64,000 nucleotides of DNA from an uncultured Methanomethylovorans sp. (GCF_963678545.1 NZ_OY782870.1:496001-560000), one strand, 5' to 3'. Counted from the stretch's first letter, positions 9,128 through 18,923 are shown. Notes: generated by a model from the sequence alone, not told the origin. A program made the numbers and translations.

Positions 9128-10291
9128 TCATGTATCTCCCATCACACTATTCTTCACCAGCCAAGCTGTCATGTAAACCAGGTTATCAACAATACTATCA
9201 TAATCGCTCAGCAAGTCCTCGGGTGGCTCTTGGTTGCTTTGCATTATATGCGGAAGCTGCCGAATAAGAGCCAGAGCCATTGTCCTGGCTGAAGTATCAG
9301 GAAGCAAACCCCAAGAAACCTCATCTACGATGTGTGTAATTGCAGCCGTGGCTGCTACCAACGAAGGGTTAAGAGCCAACTCTCTCAGGTCTTTCAAGAA
9401 ACGCATTTTACGATTCTCACCTGCCATATGAGAAGCCACTTTCCAGTAATACGCTTCGTCCACCCCGAATCTTTCAAGCCTTAACAGTACATTGCACTGG
9501 GAAATAGGTGTAAGTTCTGACTGCTTTTCAAGTGCTTTTTTGGTTGCCTCGATAATACACTTTCCTATAAGCTCACCCAACTTGGAATGCTTTCCTGCAT
9601 CCGTGAGCTTCAGCGAGCTTGTCATATTACTGACAACAGCGATCATATCCGTGCCTGAACCTGTGGCAATGCCCTGAGAATATCTGCTAGGGACCATTAA
9701 TTCCTGCAAGGCTACTGTTTTTGCTTCCGTGGCAGTCATGATGACACGGGACATTGCGTATTCCGGCAGGTCCGCATTTATTACAAGAATAGTATTGATA
9801 GTTCCATTTATAGGAAAATGATTTCCATTCTCCTGATAATATGAAGAAGGATCGCCGACTCTTCCACCATTGATTTCCACACCGCCTGTAACAATAGCTG
9901 TGACTTCCAGACCCCTGAAACCCTTGTTTACTATAGCAACGTTCTTCATATTAGCAGCAGTAAGCATTCCAGAACTTTTTAGTGGGTCAAAGCCCAATTT
10001 TGAAGCAAGCAAGGAAAGATAAGCAGATACGTTTCCTCCTTCCAGTTCCTCTCCTTTTTTTATACCACGTTGGATCTGGTTATTGATAATACATTCCAGA
10101 TCTTCACGATAACCTCCGTTTAACCATGAGGTTGTAAGAGTACGCCTGCCTTTGGGAAGCTTCAAAACTATAGAATAATCCTTCCGGTATACTTTTTCGC
10201 CAGCTGGAAGCTCCAGTAAATATTCGACAGTACTATTTTTACCTTCCTGACAAATATTGCAGCTTTTATCCGTGGACGAAACATTGTTCAT
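9128..10291 (-). CDS. cbiZ: adenosylcobinamide amidohydrolase with C-terminal extension
   Basis: CbiZ removes the aminopropanol side chain from adenosylcobinamide to give adenosylcobyric acid, so that archaea can salvage corrinoids. The core (about residues 80-300) has GVEINGGRVGDP, the VINADLPEYAMSRVIMTATEAKT stretch (here shortened) and SGTDMIAVVSN, typical of the family. The product is about 388 residues, much longer than a ~220-residue CbiZ core. The N-terminal ~70 residues contain a CNIC pair, and a helical C-terminal ~120 residues are of unknown role. Start 10291 (ATG) is preferred over an upstream in-frame TTG. Methylotrophic methanogens depend heavily on corrinoids, which fits the presumed host. 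Confidence 0.85.
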   Translation of the reverse strand: MNNVSSTDKSCNICQEGKNSTVEYLLELPAGEKVYRKDYSIVLKLPKGRRTLTTSWLNGGYREDLECIINNQIQRGIKKGEELEGGNVSAYLSLLASKLGFDPLKSSGMLTAANMKNVAIVNKGFRGLEVTAIVTGGVEINGGRVGDPSSYYQENGNHFPINGTINTILVINADLPEYAMSRVIMTATEAKTVALQELMVPSRYSQGIATGSGTDMIAVVSNMTSSLKLTDAGKHSKLGELIGKCIIEATKKALEKQSELTPISQCNVLLRLERFGVDEAYYWKVASHMAGENRKMRFLKDLRELALNPSLVAATAAITHIVDEVSWGLLPDTSARTMALALIRQLPHIMQSNQEPPEDLLSDYDSIVDNLVYMTAWLVKNSVMGDT

Positions 10292-10541
10292 AAGAACCAA
10301 CCTTTAAGGACAATAGAACTATATGCGGCCTTTCTGTGAATTTGGGGCACGGGGTTTTCCCAGCCCAAGAAAACACAATCTCTGCAAAAGTTGTGACTAT
10401 TAACTATAAATAGATAGTGTATCAGAGTGTATATATGTTACAGGCGTTAGATTTTTGCAATACAGGAGTGGATCATATCATTAATAAATCGGCAACACCT
10501 GATAATGATGCCTAAAAAATGATTATTAGTGGAGGGAAAAT

Positions 10542-10667
10542 ATGAAAAATGATGAAACGATACGTCATGAACTCAAAGATGTAAAGAGAGCTATAAAGGT
10601 GGAAAAAAAAGAGAAGGAAGAAGAGAAAAAGGAAACTAAGAAGAACATCCTGGGCTTATATGAATAA
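10542..10667 (+). CDS. 41-residue Lys/Glu-rich small protein
   Basis: The ORF starts MKNDETIRHELKDVKRAIKVEKK and ends NILGLYE. GGAGGG lies 5 nt before its ATG, one of the best ribosome-binding sites in the window. About half of the residues are Lys or Glu, so the product should be a charged helix or coiled coil. It stands alone between cbiZ (divergent) and the MATE gene (convergent). No family recognised. The strong translation signal and clean frame support a real gene. Confidence 0.6.
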   Translation: MKNDETIRHELKDVKRAIKVEKKEKEEEKKETKKNILGLYE

Positions 10668-10746
10668 TATTATCGGTATATGTCCCTTGCATACTGATAT
10701 TCAGTAGAGTTCATTTACTTGATTAAATTATGAGTGCAAAGTTAGC

Positions 10747-12168
10747 TTATCTGCTAACCTGGACTCCCTTTTGGCTACCTTTTTGCAGGCTGCGGACGTA
10801 AAAATATACCCATGCATAAGTAATGAGGCCGCCCAACACGTTACCAAATAGCAGGCCCCACCAAACGCCTGTAAGACCCATTTTAAGATAGAAAGCAAAC
10901 ACAAAAGCAAACAGAGGAGTGAATATAAGGGAACGTATTATGGTAGTTATCAGCGAATTTATTCCCTTGCCTACTCCTTGGAATAAAGATGAAGAGAGCA
11001 AACCCATAGCTGTTGTGGGGTAGAATATACAAACAATTTTTAAAAATGTAGTGATGTCACTCATTATGTGTGCTGCGGATTCCGCTTGTGTAAAAGCTAA
11101 TGCAATTTGGGGTGCAAAAACAAAAGTAAGAACTGCAATGACCACCTCAATAGCTGTTCCCACTTTTATAGAATAAGAGTTAATATCCAATAATTTTTCA
11201 TAGGAATGTTCGCCGTATGCAAAACCTGAGACAGTGACCACTGCAGTTCCCATTCCTATAAGAGGGGCTATAGCTATCATCACTACACGCCACCCTACAG
11301 TATAAACAGCAACACCATCCGTATTATCAACTGCAATAATGACTAAGTTCATGATCAACATTGTCATGGCCATAGTCACTTGTTGCATGGTTGCTGGCAA
11401 ACCAACTCTGAAAATATCTTTGATTATATCCCAATTTGGAATAAAATCACGGAAATTAAAAGAAACATATGTAGTATTATCCAAAAATAACCACTTTGCC
11501 ATGATAACAGCAGTTATAGCCATTGAGAGTACAGTTGCCCATGCAGCTCCTTTCATACCCATTCCCAGAGGATATATGAAAATTGGATCAAGGATTATAT
11601 TGAGCACTGCACCCAAAATCATCGCATTCATCGCTCCTTTGGCATTACCTTCACTACGTAGTATCGCACCTGCAACGTTAGTGAAAAATAGCACAAAACT
11701 ACCAGCAAAAATAATGTTTCCATAATCCATGGCAAGCTCTGTAGTTTTACCTGCACCAACTGTCATAAATATCTGTTTTGAAAAAATCAGCATTGGTACA
11801 GTGAAAAGTACTGATAGTACTAGCATGATGACCATACTATGTACAGCAACATAATCAGCTCCAGCTTTGTCCCTTGCACCAAGTTTTCTAGAAATCGCAG
11901 AACCTGCCCCTACCCCAAGACCAGTTGACAGAGCGATCATCACCATGAAGAAAGGAAAAACAAAGCCAATTGCTGCAAGTGAGTCTGCTCCTAATCCAGA
12001 TACCCAGAAAGTGTCCACCAAATTGTACACTGTCTGCACAGACATAGCAAGTATCATAGGTAGACCTAATTTGAGGATTGCCTTTTTGGGGTCACCCATT
12101 AGTGTTCTGACACCTGCGGTCATATGACCTGATTTGTTGTCCTCACTTGTAACTGGATTTTCATTCAT
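10747..12168 (-). CDS. MATE family multidrug/cation antiporter
   Basis: 473 residues with about 12 membrane segments in the usual two-bundle arrangement. Recognisable pieces are the MATE N-terminal LGLPMILAMSVQTVYNLVDTFWVSGLG, GVGAGSAISRKLGARD, and the second-half counterpart VGLPATMQQVTMAM. MATE proteins export cationic drugs or metabolites using Na+ or H+. Its start overlaps the MarR gene end by 8 nt, so the two are cotranscribed and the MarR protein is its likely regulator. Substrate cannot be inferred. Confidence 0.92.
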   Translation of the reverse strand: MNENPVTSEDNKSGHMTAGVRTLMGDPKKAILKLGLPMILAMSVQTVYNLVDTFWVSGLGADSLAAIGFVFPFFMVMIALSTGLGVGAGSAISRKLGARDKAGADYVAVHSMVIMLVLSVLFTVPMLIFSKQIFMTVGAGKTTELAMDYGNIIFAGSFVLFFTNVAGAILRSEGNAKGAMNAMILGAVLNIILDPIFIYPLGMGMKGAAWATVLSMAITAVIMAKWLFLDNTTYVSFNFRDFIPNWDIIKDIFRVGLPATMQQVTMAMTMLIMNLVIIAVDNTDGVAVYTVGWRVVMIAIAPLIGMGTAVVTVSGFAYGEHSYEKLLDINSYSIKVGTAIEVVIAVLTFVFAPQIALAFTQAESAAHIMSDITTFLKIVCIFYPTTAMGLLSSSLFQGVGKGINSLITTIIRSLIFTPLFAFVFAFYLKMGLTGVWWGLLFGNVLGGLITYAWVYFYVRSLQKGSQKGVQVSR

Positions 12169-12637
12169 TTGTGGTCTTCCTATTTTGATTACATTTTGAA
12201 ATATTTATTCCGGCTTTCTTGATCATGTTTCTGAAAGCCAGCTTTTCCTCATCAGTGAAACCTTCCAGCAGCATGTCATTCAGATCACTTGAAACAGACC
12301 ATACGATTTGTCTCATATCATGCCCCTGTTCTGTTAGAAATACCTTGTATGCCCTTTTGTCATCAGGATCTACAACCCTGCGTACGTATCCGGCATCCTC
12401 TAGACGGGCTGTGGACCTTGCACTAGTTGCCCTATCACATTTTAGAGCTGTTGCAAGATATTCCTGGCTAATACCATCTTCATGTAGTAGCAGCATTAGA
12501 AAGGGAAATTGTGCATCGCCTATACCATAAGGTTCCAGTTGTCGACCCATGAAGTTCCGAATAGATCTGAAAAGGTGGGATACATCCCTGCCAATTGATT
12601 CCTGTGTTCTTAGTTGATCCATAGAATTTGAGTTCAT
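12161..12637 (-). CDS. MarR-family transcriptional regulator
   Basis: 158 residues. The winged helix spans FPFLMLLLHEDGISQEYLATALKCDRATSARSTARLEDAGYVRR, followed by the wing DPDDKRAYKVFLTEQG, which is diagnostic for MarR proteins. It is the first gene of a two-gene operon with the MATE transporter, overlapping it by 8 nt. By family precedent it probably represses this operon and responds to a small phenolic or toxic ligand. The 120-nt gap to the divergent hemerythrin gene could be a shared control region. Confidence 0.9.
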   Translation of the reverse strand: MNSNSMDQLRTQESIGRDVSHLFRSIRNFMGRQLEPYGIGDAQFPFLMLLLHEDGISQEYLATALKCDRATSARSTARLEDAGYVRRVVDPDDKRAYKVFLTEQGHDMRQIVWSVSSDLNDMLLEGFTDEEKLAFRNMIKKAGINISKCNQNRKTTNE

Positions 12638-12757
12638 ATTGTTGCGCTTGCAATAATTGCATAAGCAACTAATAAATATACCGCTTTAGTTTTCGCACAT
12701 GATTGGATTTAGCTAATATATTTATATTTAAAAAAATATAATATATTTGGTGATTTA

Positions 12758-13165
12758 ATGTCGCTTATAACCTGGTCTGACAAGTATAGTGTAAATATAA
12801 AAGAGATTGATGAACAGCACAAGAAACTGGTTGGAATGATCAACGAGCTCCATGATGCAATGATGCAGGCAAAGAGCAAAGAAGTATCTCTTGCTATCAT
12901 CAATAAAATGGCTGATTATACAAAAGATCATTTTTCCACTGAAGAAAAATATATGAAACAGTTTGGATACCCAGATTATGAAGCACATAAACTCTCACAC
13001 GAAAAATTCGTTGAACAGGTGCTTGAGTTCAAACAAGGATATGAAAATGGGAAATCTGGACTAAGCTATGATCTTCTAAATTTCCTCAAGAACTGGTTGG
13101 TCACTCATATACAATCCAGTGATAAAAAGTATTCAGCTCTATTCAATGAAAAGGGACTTAATTAA
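12758..13165 (+). CDS. bacteriohemerythrin
   Basis: 135 residues with all seven di-iron ligands of hemerythrin in order: His21 (EQHKK), His58 and Glu62 (DHFSTEE), His77 and His81 (AHKLSH), His117 (THIQSSD) and Asp122. Single-domain hemerythrins bind O2 reversibly and are thought to store, deliver or sense oxygen or protect anaerobes from it. GGTGA lies 5 nt before the ATG. An AT-only block with TTTATATTTA about 30 nt upstream serves as promoter. It is divergent from the MarR/MATE operon. Its presence fits the oxygen-related genes further along. Confidence 0.93.
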   Translation: MSLITWSDKYSVNIKEIDEQHKKLVGMINELHDAMMQAKSKEVSLAIINKMADYTKDHFSTEEKYMKQFGYPDYEAHKLSHEKFVEQVLEFKQGYENGKSGLSYDLLNFLKNWLVTHIQSSDKKYSALFNEKGLN

Positions 13166-13200
13166 TCCCTTTTAATTACTTTTTGAAGCTTACAGGTATA

Positions 13201-14109
13201 TTAGCCATCATTACGGCTAAGATCTACTCCCATGAGTTCGAGGAAGACCTCTTCTAGAGCAGGTTCTATAGTACGCATTTCTATAATTCTGCCACCATTT
13301 GTGGCTACACGCCCTGTAATATCATTTACAACAGATATATCTGCTGTCACTAGCACGAACCTATCTTCAAGACGTTTTACTCCTTCAACGTACAGATCAG
13401 CAATATCTTCGATCATGAACTCCAGCCTGTAAAGCACCCTGGAATGTTCTTTCCGTATCTGTGAAGCTGATCCAAGAGTTACTTGCCTGCCATCTTTGAT
13501 TATTAAGATCCTGTCACAAAGCTTTTCCATTTGATACAGGTTATGAGCACTGAAAATGATGGTCTTTCCACTTTTCTTTAGAGCTCTGATATATTCAGTT
13601 ATGAACCGGGAAGTCATAGGGTCAAGCCCTGAACCTGGTTCATCATAAATTAAAAGTTGTGGATCATTGATAAGAGACCGTGCGATAGCAACCTTACGGC
13701 GCATGCCCTTAGAAAGATCACCGATCCTCTTACCTGCTGCATTAAGCGAAAGGTCAGTAAGCAGAGAATGTATCCTTTTTCTGGCAACGTGCTTGTCTAC
13801 ATCGTAAAGCTCCCCGAAAAAAAGCAGGTAATCTTCCACATACATGCCTTCGTAAAGAGGAGATTCTTCCGGCAAGAATCCAAGGGTAGATTTTACTCGT
13901 ACAGGGTCCACAGAAATATCGATACCATTTATCCGTATGCTACCTGCTGTAGGATGTACCAGGCCACTGAGCATTTTCAGAGTAGTTGTCTTACCTGCAC
14001 CATTAGGACCTACAATACCGAATATTTCGCCTTTTTCCACATTGAAACTTAACTGGTCCACGGCAACAAATTCACCGTATTCCTTTCTCAAGCCGTTCAC
14101 TTCTATCAT
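13201..14109 (-). CDS. ABC transporter ATP-binding protein (exporter type)
   Basis: 302 residues. Walker A is GPNGAGKTT, the Q-loop region is LGFLPEESPLYEG, the signature is LSKGMRRKVAIARSL and Walker B is LLIYDEPGSGLDP, with a switch-histidine region FSAHNL. It is of the CcmA/NatA class that pairs with ABC-2 permeases. The C-terminal ~80 residues (VLVTADISVVND, ALEEVFLELMG) are a usual extension. The two permease genes lie divergently just across a 138-nt gap, so it is their likely motor. A TATA-like ATTATATATAATT lies about 32 nt upstream of the ATG and suggests a nearly leaderless transcript. Confidence 0.92.
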   Translation of the reverse strand: MIEVNGLRKEYGEFVAVDQLSFNVEKGEIFGIVGPNGAGKTTTLKMLSGLVHPTAGSIRINGIDISVDPVRVKSTLGFLPEESPLYEGMYVEDYLLFFGELYDVDKHVARKRIHSLLTDLSLNAAGKRIGDLSKGMRRKVAIARSLINDPQLLIYDEPGSGLDPMTSRFITEYIRALKKSGKTIIFSAHNLYQMEKLCDRILIIKDGRQVTLGSASQIRKEHSRVLYRLEFMIEDIADLYVEGVKRLEDRFVLVTADISVVNDITGRVATNGGRIIEMRTIEPALEEVFLELMGVDLSRNDG

Positions 14110-14247
14110 GTACAGAAAGAAAATAATACTTCAAATTATATATAATTACTTGATATTATTTACTACTAGCATTTAATGCCTGCAATGGGACTCGGACATT
14201 CTATACGCTCCATATGTATTAATATAATAAATACATTATATATTTTG
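14110..14247. promoter_or_regulatory. divergent promoter region of the ABC exporter genes
   Basis: This AT-rich gap holds ATTATATATAATT (about 14136-14146) serving the ATPase gene on the minus strand. AT runs at 14219-14245 are suited to the permease operon on the plus strand. The ATPase and permeases are thus transcribed outward from a common region, which suggests joint control. Confidence 0.4.
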
Positions 14248-16020
14248 ATGTCAGGCTGGTATACAGTTGCTAAATGGGAATTTCTAAGATCTGGAATGAA
14301 GTTCAGCCGCAGGTCCGTGCTTGCGATCCTTTTCACATTACTGCTGCTTGCAGTTGTATCATATGCAGTATCTCTTACAGGCATGAACCTGGACCAAAAA
14401 ATATACAGTGTTGCTTCCTCTTCACCAGCACTGAACAGTATCATAGCCAGCGATGACAGATTTGACGTATTTCCTACAGATAGCCAGGATGCAGACATAA
14501 CAATTGCAGAGGACCGTGCATATCTTTCAGGAACAAAAAAATCAATTGCAGCTGCTGATGCCTTAGAGAAAGTGTTCATTAATTACAGAGAAACTGTCCT
14601 TTCATCATACAACGACATCAATAATAGCCACCCAGTATGGGTTACGATTCATGACCTTGACAGGCCTGAAAGTTTCCAGGTGCTTGGAAGCGTTACAAAG
14701 AATGATGATCAGTATTCTGATACTGAGAATGGAAATACCGATGGTTTCGGAGAGCATTACGGAAATTCAGTCATGGGTAAAAGAGCTTCAACAACTATTT
14801 CACCTGAAGAACTGGAAGATCTGGAAAATACCAACTCTAAGACATTTTTTGAGAGGCAGACCATTGCCACACCTTCAAATTTCAATCCACCTATACCTTT
14901 CACAGCAATACTCTACTCCTTCCTGTTTATATTTCCGATATACTTTGTATCTCAGTTCTATTCTTCCAGCATAATGGAGGAGAGAACGAACCGTAGATGT
15001 GAGCTGCTGCTTGTGGCACCACTCAGAAGCAGAGATATAGTGCTTGGGAAAACCATGCCGTATATATTCGTTGCCACGCTCTTGCTATCTATAATATCTC
15101 TTTACATAAAAAGTCCTTCAGATCTCCATGAATTGGGGACAGCCCTTGCAATGATAGCAGTGATACTTCCCGTATTGCTTCTGTTCTTTTCATTATCTTT
15201 CATAGCAGCCATATTTTCCCGCAGCTTCAAAGAACTGACATTTGCTATGGTATTCTTTTCGGTGATCGTTTCCGGATACATATTCTTCCCTGCAATGTTC
15301 GCAAATGTGCACACAGTAAGCTCGATATCACCAATGACACTTATAGTGAACCTGATAGAAAAAGGAGATATTAGTTTTGGAAAGTATGTATTCTCCACAC
15401 TGCCCTTTTATCTCGTTGCATTGAGCCTCTATAGTTTTGGTACAGCCATTTTCAGAGAAGAAGATCTTTTCAGCCAGAAGACAATACCCGAAAAAGTTGT
15501 GGATTGTATAGAAATATTCCTGTCCTCGCGATGGGGGTCCGTATTTGCTCTTAGCATTGTATCGATTCCTTTCGTATATATGGCCCAACTAATGCTGATA
15601 GTTATGCTCTTCAACCTGCCTCTTCCTTACTCAATTATTGCAATGATAATACTCTCGGCCTTGGTGGAAGAAATAGCAAAATCCATAGGAATCTACACCA
15701 TCATGAAAAGAAGGTTAAAACCAGCGGACCTGAAAACTGCAGGAATGCTTGCATTACTTGCAGGTGGTGGATTCTTCTTTGGAGAGAAACTCGTATCTGT
15801 GATAACTCTTGCACCCATAGCATCGTCAGCATTCGGATCAGTAATGACAATGGGCGCATTGCTCCTGATACCTCTATTATTACATGTAACAACCACTGCA
15901 GTCACTTCTTTGGGAATGCACTTTACCGGTCATCGATATTATGTATTTTTCCTTTTAGTGGCAACGGCGATACATACTATGTACAATACTTACCTGCTTA
16001 GGGGGATTCTTTTTGGATAA
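14248..16020 (+). CDS. ABC-2 type permease fused to a PrsW-like intramembrane protease domain
   Basis: About 590 residues. The N-terminal part (MSGWYTVAKWEFLRSG, one membrane helix, a large external loop and a set of helices after MEERTNRRCELLLVAPLRSRDIVLGK) is an ABC-2 export permease. After about residue 420 comes a second membrane domain with VEEIAKSIG (EExxK), GFFFGEKL (FxxxE) and a conserved histidine in LLLHVTTTAV and AIHTMYN. These resemble the motifs of PrsW-type membrane proteases, although the third motif ends in Thr rather than Asp. Start 14248 is chosen because the product fits ABC permeases; no ribosome-binding site is seen, and an upstream in-frame ATG exists at 14176. It overlaps the next permease by 8 nt. 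Confidence 0.75.
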   Translation: MSGWYTVAKWEFLRSGMKFSRRSVLAILFTLLLLAVVSYAVSLTGMNLDQKIYSVASSSPALNSIIASDDRFDVFPTDSQDADITIAEDRAYLSGTKKSIAAADALEKVFINYRETVLSSYNDINNSHPVWVTIHDLDRPESFQVLGSVTKNDDQYSDTENGNTDGFGEHYGNSVMGKRASTTISPEELEDLENTNSKTFFERQTIATPSNFNPPIPFTAILYSFLFIFPIYFVSQFYSSSIMEERTNRRCELLLVAPLRSRDIVLGKTMPYIFVATLLLSIISLYIKSPSDLHELGTALAMIAVILPVLLLFFSLSFIAAIFSRSFKELTFAMVFFSVIVSGYIFFPAMFANVHTVSSISPMTLIVNLIEKGDISFGKYVFSTLPFYLVALSLYSFGTAIFREEDLFSQKTIPEKVVDCIEIFLSSRWGSVFALSIVSIPFVYMAQLMLIVMLFNLPLPYSIIAMIILSALVEEIAKSIGIYTIMKRRLKPADLKTAGMLALLAGGGFFFGEKLVSVITLAPIASSAFGSVMTMGALLLIPLLLHVTTTAVTSLGMHFTGHRYYVFFLLVATAIHTMYNTYLLRGILFG

Positions 16021-17113
16021 GACAAAAGTGTACCCGAAAAAGATAATGTCCATTGCCAGAAGGGAATACAGAGGTCTTTTGCTTGAAAAGACATTCATGC
16101 TTTCCGTACTTGTCCAGTTGTTCATTGCTTCCTTTTCTGCCTTCCTTGTTGTAGGCCTTACATCTTTCTATGACCCCATGGCCCTGCAAGGCATGCAAAT
16201 GAAAGAATCAAAGATAGGAGTTATTGGAGACAGCGAAGGAGAGCTTTTCAAGTTAATGAAAATAAACGATCTGGAACCTGTCCAGTATGCAGATTTTGGA
16301 GATGCATATAATGATTTCTATGACAGGAAGATAGATGCTATCATAAACATACCTAATGAAACGGCTGAGGGCCATAATCTTATCAACCTAGATATATATC
16401 TTCCAAGGTCTGAACTGAAAGCAACTATTGTTTCTCTGCAGTTGAAAAAGCCACTTGAGAAATTCGAGCAAAGTGTAAGAAGTGTGAGAACTTCACGACT
16501 TGATGGCTACACACCTCTTGAAGTTCAGATTATCCGAGGGAACAAAGGTTCATCTTCCAGTAAACTGGAATTCATCTATGTAGCGCTTCTGCCATTACTT
16601 ATGTTCACTCCTGCGTTCATATCAGGGGGACTTGTAATTGATATGATAACCGAGGAATTTGAACGCAAGACCCTGGAGTTGCTGCTTGCTTCTCCGGTAT
16701 CATTCCTTGATATTGTAGGAGGAAAAACACTGGTAGCGACTGCCATTGCACCTGTGCAGTCTATTGCATGGATATTGCTGCTGAGCCTTAATGGGATACA
16801 TATCGATAATTTTATTGAGATACTTCTTATAGTGACAATAGTGTCCCTGATATTGGTTACTTCAGGGAGTATTATAGCTGTATCGTGCAGAGAAAGAGGA
16901 ACAGCCCAATTGTTCTATTCACTGATATTGATACTGCTGTTCATGTCATCATACCTGTACACTAATTCGCCTCTTAATCTTGTTTCAAGACTTTCACTTG
17001 ACAGCATAAGAGGTCTGGAAGCTTTTACATGGACTGCAGGATACATGTGCCTTGCTGTCCTGCTACTGTGGCCGCTAACCAAGGTAGTACAAAAACAACA
17101 TATGAAGGTCTGA
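16013..17113 (+). CDS. ABC-2 type permease
   Basis: 366 residues: an N-terminal helix after MSIARREYRGLLLEKTF, a ~140-residue extracytoplasmic loop and about five C-terminal helices starting near FIYVALLPLLMFTPAFI. The cytoplasmic ITEEFERKTLELLLASPVSFLDIVGGK is diagnostic of ABC-2 permeases and parallels the same element in the upstream protein. Start 16013 is a TTG with GGGGGA 7 nt upstream, overlapping the previous gene by 8 nt; an in-frame ATG lies at 16046. With the upstream permease it probably forms the heterodimeric channel driven by the divergent ATPase. Confidence 0.88.
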   Translation: MDKTKVYPKKIMSIARREYRGLLLEKTFMLSVLVQLFIASFSAFLVVGLTSFYDPMALQGMQMKESKIGVIGDSEGELFKLMKINDLEPVQYADFGDAYNDFYDRKIDAIINIPNETAEGHNLINLDIYLPRSELKATIVSLQLKKPLEKFEQSVRSVRTSRLDGYTPLEVQIIRGNKGSSSSKLEFIYVALLPLLMFTPAFISGGLVIDMITEEFERKTLELLLASPVSFLDIVGGKTLVATAIAPVQSIAWILLLSLNGIHIDNFIEILLIVTIVSLILVTSGSIIAVSCRERGTAQLFYSLILILLFMSSYLYTNSPLNLVSRLSLDSIRGLEAFTWTAGYMCLAVLLLWPLTKVVQKQHMKV

Positions 17114-17114
17114 T

Positions 17115-18923
17115 ATGAAAAGGACGGCACATATTGTTATTACATTCTTAATGATAATATTGCTGGTTTTCATCCATCCTAGCAGTGCATATGATTTTCA
17201 GCAGGAGGATATTTGGGTTTATAAAGGAAGTCTTGAACTTGGCCTTGGTGAGAAGGCTAACATTGAAAGATATACCCTTAAAGTGTATAGCTTCGACCAG
17301 GAAGCTACAGAGCCATCTGCTGTGATTCTCTTATACAAGAACAATGACTTCAAAAAAGAGTATTATGTAGATGCAGGCCCCAACAGCCAGAAAATATATG
17401 ACAATAATCTTAAGATAAAAATAACTGGGATGGCATCTCGAAAGATATCTCTAGATGTTTATGGGCATGAATATGAAAAGGTATGGGTATTGTCAACATC
17501 TAAAATATCTCTTTCAAAAGGGGATGTGGTCCAGGACGGAGCCTATGCAATATCATTAACAAATGTCTCAAGCAAAGAAGTTAATATTTCAGTTACGTCT
17601 CCATCCGGGAAGTATGAGAATTCTTTTGCTTTAAGAGATTATCAAAAATATGACAATGAATTCATGGTCAGGCTGACTTACATAAATACAGCCAAATCAC
17701 AGGCATTCATTGAGACATACAGACCTGGAAAGCCAGACGTAAATATTGCTTTATCCCCTTCAAATGATACATTTTCAGCTGATGAACCTGTCTTCTGCGT
17801 TATCAGGCTAAACAACAATGGTACTTTGTCTCTAAGAGAAGTAAAAATAGAGAACAAAGCTACTGAAGGTGTATTCAGTGAACAAACATTGTCATTGGAT
17901 ACTCTGACACCGCTGCAAACAATGGCGTTAAATTTGGGTCTTGATGTACCTGCAGCAGCAGCAGGGAGAAATATATCAATCACTACAGAGGTGTCAGGTA
18001 GTGATTACTCAGGAGATGCATACTATGCAACTGATACTCATGAGTTGTTTGTAGGGCCTTACATATCCATAACTAAGGCAATCAGTGGAAATAAAAGTAC
18101 ATCTGGAGAAACTGTTGCTTCAACGAATGAACAATTGAAGGTTAGTCTTAAAGTGAAGAACACTAATGACATACCTGTTGAATTAACAGTAAGTGATAGT
18201 GTACCAGAGTCTTTTGAATTGGAAGGTACACAAAATCTTGAGTGGGAGATGCAGATAGACCCTCATACTACAAATGAGATAACGTACACTGCAAACCCAA
18301 CAACTCCTGGTAATTTTACTTTAGGCAATGCTGTTGCTACCTGGGAAGATAATGGGAATATGTATGAGGTAACATCAACAGACCCAGAGGTATTGGTAAA
18401 CGGTTCCTACGTAGTGGCAGAGAAATCAGTGAGTAGCGAATATGCTATGGAAGGGGAGACTGTTGCTGTAACTTTGCAGATCTCAAACAAAGGTGACCAA
18501 GAAGTTCAGATCAGTGCACATGATAATGTACACGCCAAAGCTGATATTATTAGTGGTAGCCCGGAGTGGTCGGGTAAACTTGCACCCGGAGAGATAGCCC
18601 AGCAAAGCTATGAGATTGTATTTTCAGAAGCCGGGGAATATACACTGCCTGAATTTGAGGTTGATTATACTGATAAACAGATGAAAGAAGTAAACGTTTA
18701 CTCGCAGCAAGTAGAGATGTACATTGATAGGGAAGCTATTGATAGAGGAACTGATAAAGCTAAAGCTTCTAGCATTACTTCTACAGTACAAGAAACGCAG
18801 GCCAGTGAACTTACAAACATACAAGCTGCAGGTTTTCTTGCTTCTTCTTTTGTGGGATTGTTCTGTATTGTATCGATGATACCTGTAGCAGTATTTTTTT
18901 TAATAAGAAAAGTATATAAATAA
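17115..18923 (+). CDS. secreted, C-terminally membrane-anchored surface protein in the ABC operon
   Basis: 602 residues. A signal peptide (MKRTAHIVITFLMIILLVF, ending near PSSAYD) is followed by beta-rich extracellular domains. Two later regions (about 330-450 and 450-540) look like DUF11/CARDB-like Ig folds, judging by repeated SGETVA/EGETVAVTLQISNKGD and TTNEITYTA/IAQQSYEIVF elements. A C-terminal membrane helix (FLASSFVGLFCIVSMIPVAVFFLI) ends in a short basic tail. Two nucleotides separate it from the second permease, so it belongs to the export operon. It could be an accessory or substrate-binding surface subunit. No catalytic motif is seen. Confidence 0.65.
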   Translation: MKRTAHIVITFLMIILLVFIHPSSAYDFQQEDIWVYKGSLELGLGEKANIERYTLKVYSFDQEATEPSAVILLYKNNDFKKEYYVDAGPNSQKIYDNNLKIKITGMASRKISLDVYGHEYEKVWVLSTSKISLSKGDVVQDGAYAISLTNVSSKEVNISVTSPSGKYENSFALRDYQKYDNEFMVRLTYINTAKSQAFIETYRPGKPDVNIALSPSNDTFSADEPVFCVIRLNNNGTLSLREVKIENKATEGVFSEQTLSLDTLTPLQTMALNLGLDVPAAAAGRNISITTEVSGSDYSGDAYYATDTHELFVGPYISITKAISGNKSTSGETVASTNEQLKVSLKVKNTNDIPVELTVSDSVPESFELEGTQNLEWEMQIDPHTTNEITYTANPTTPGNFTLGNAVATWEDNGNMYEVTSTDPEVLVNGSYVVAEKSVSSEYAMEGETVAVTLQISNKGDQEVQISAHDNVHAKADIISGSPEWSGKLAPGEIAQQSYEIVFSEAGEYTLPEFEVDYTDKQMKEVNVYSQQVEMYIDREAIDRGTDKAKASSITSTVQETQASELTNIQAAGFLASSFVGLFCIVSMIPVAVFFLIRKVYK

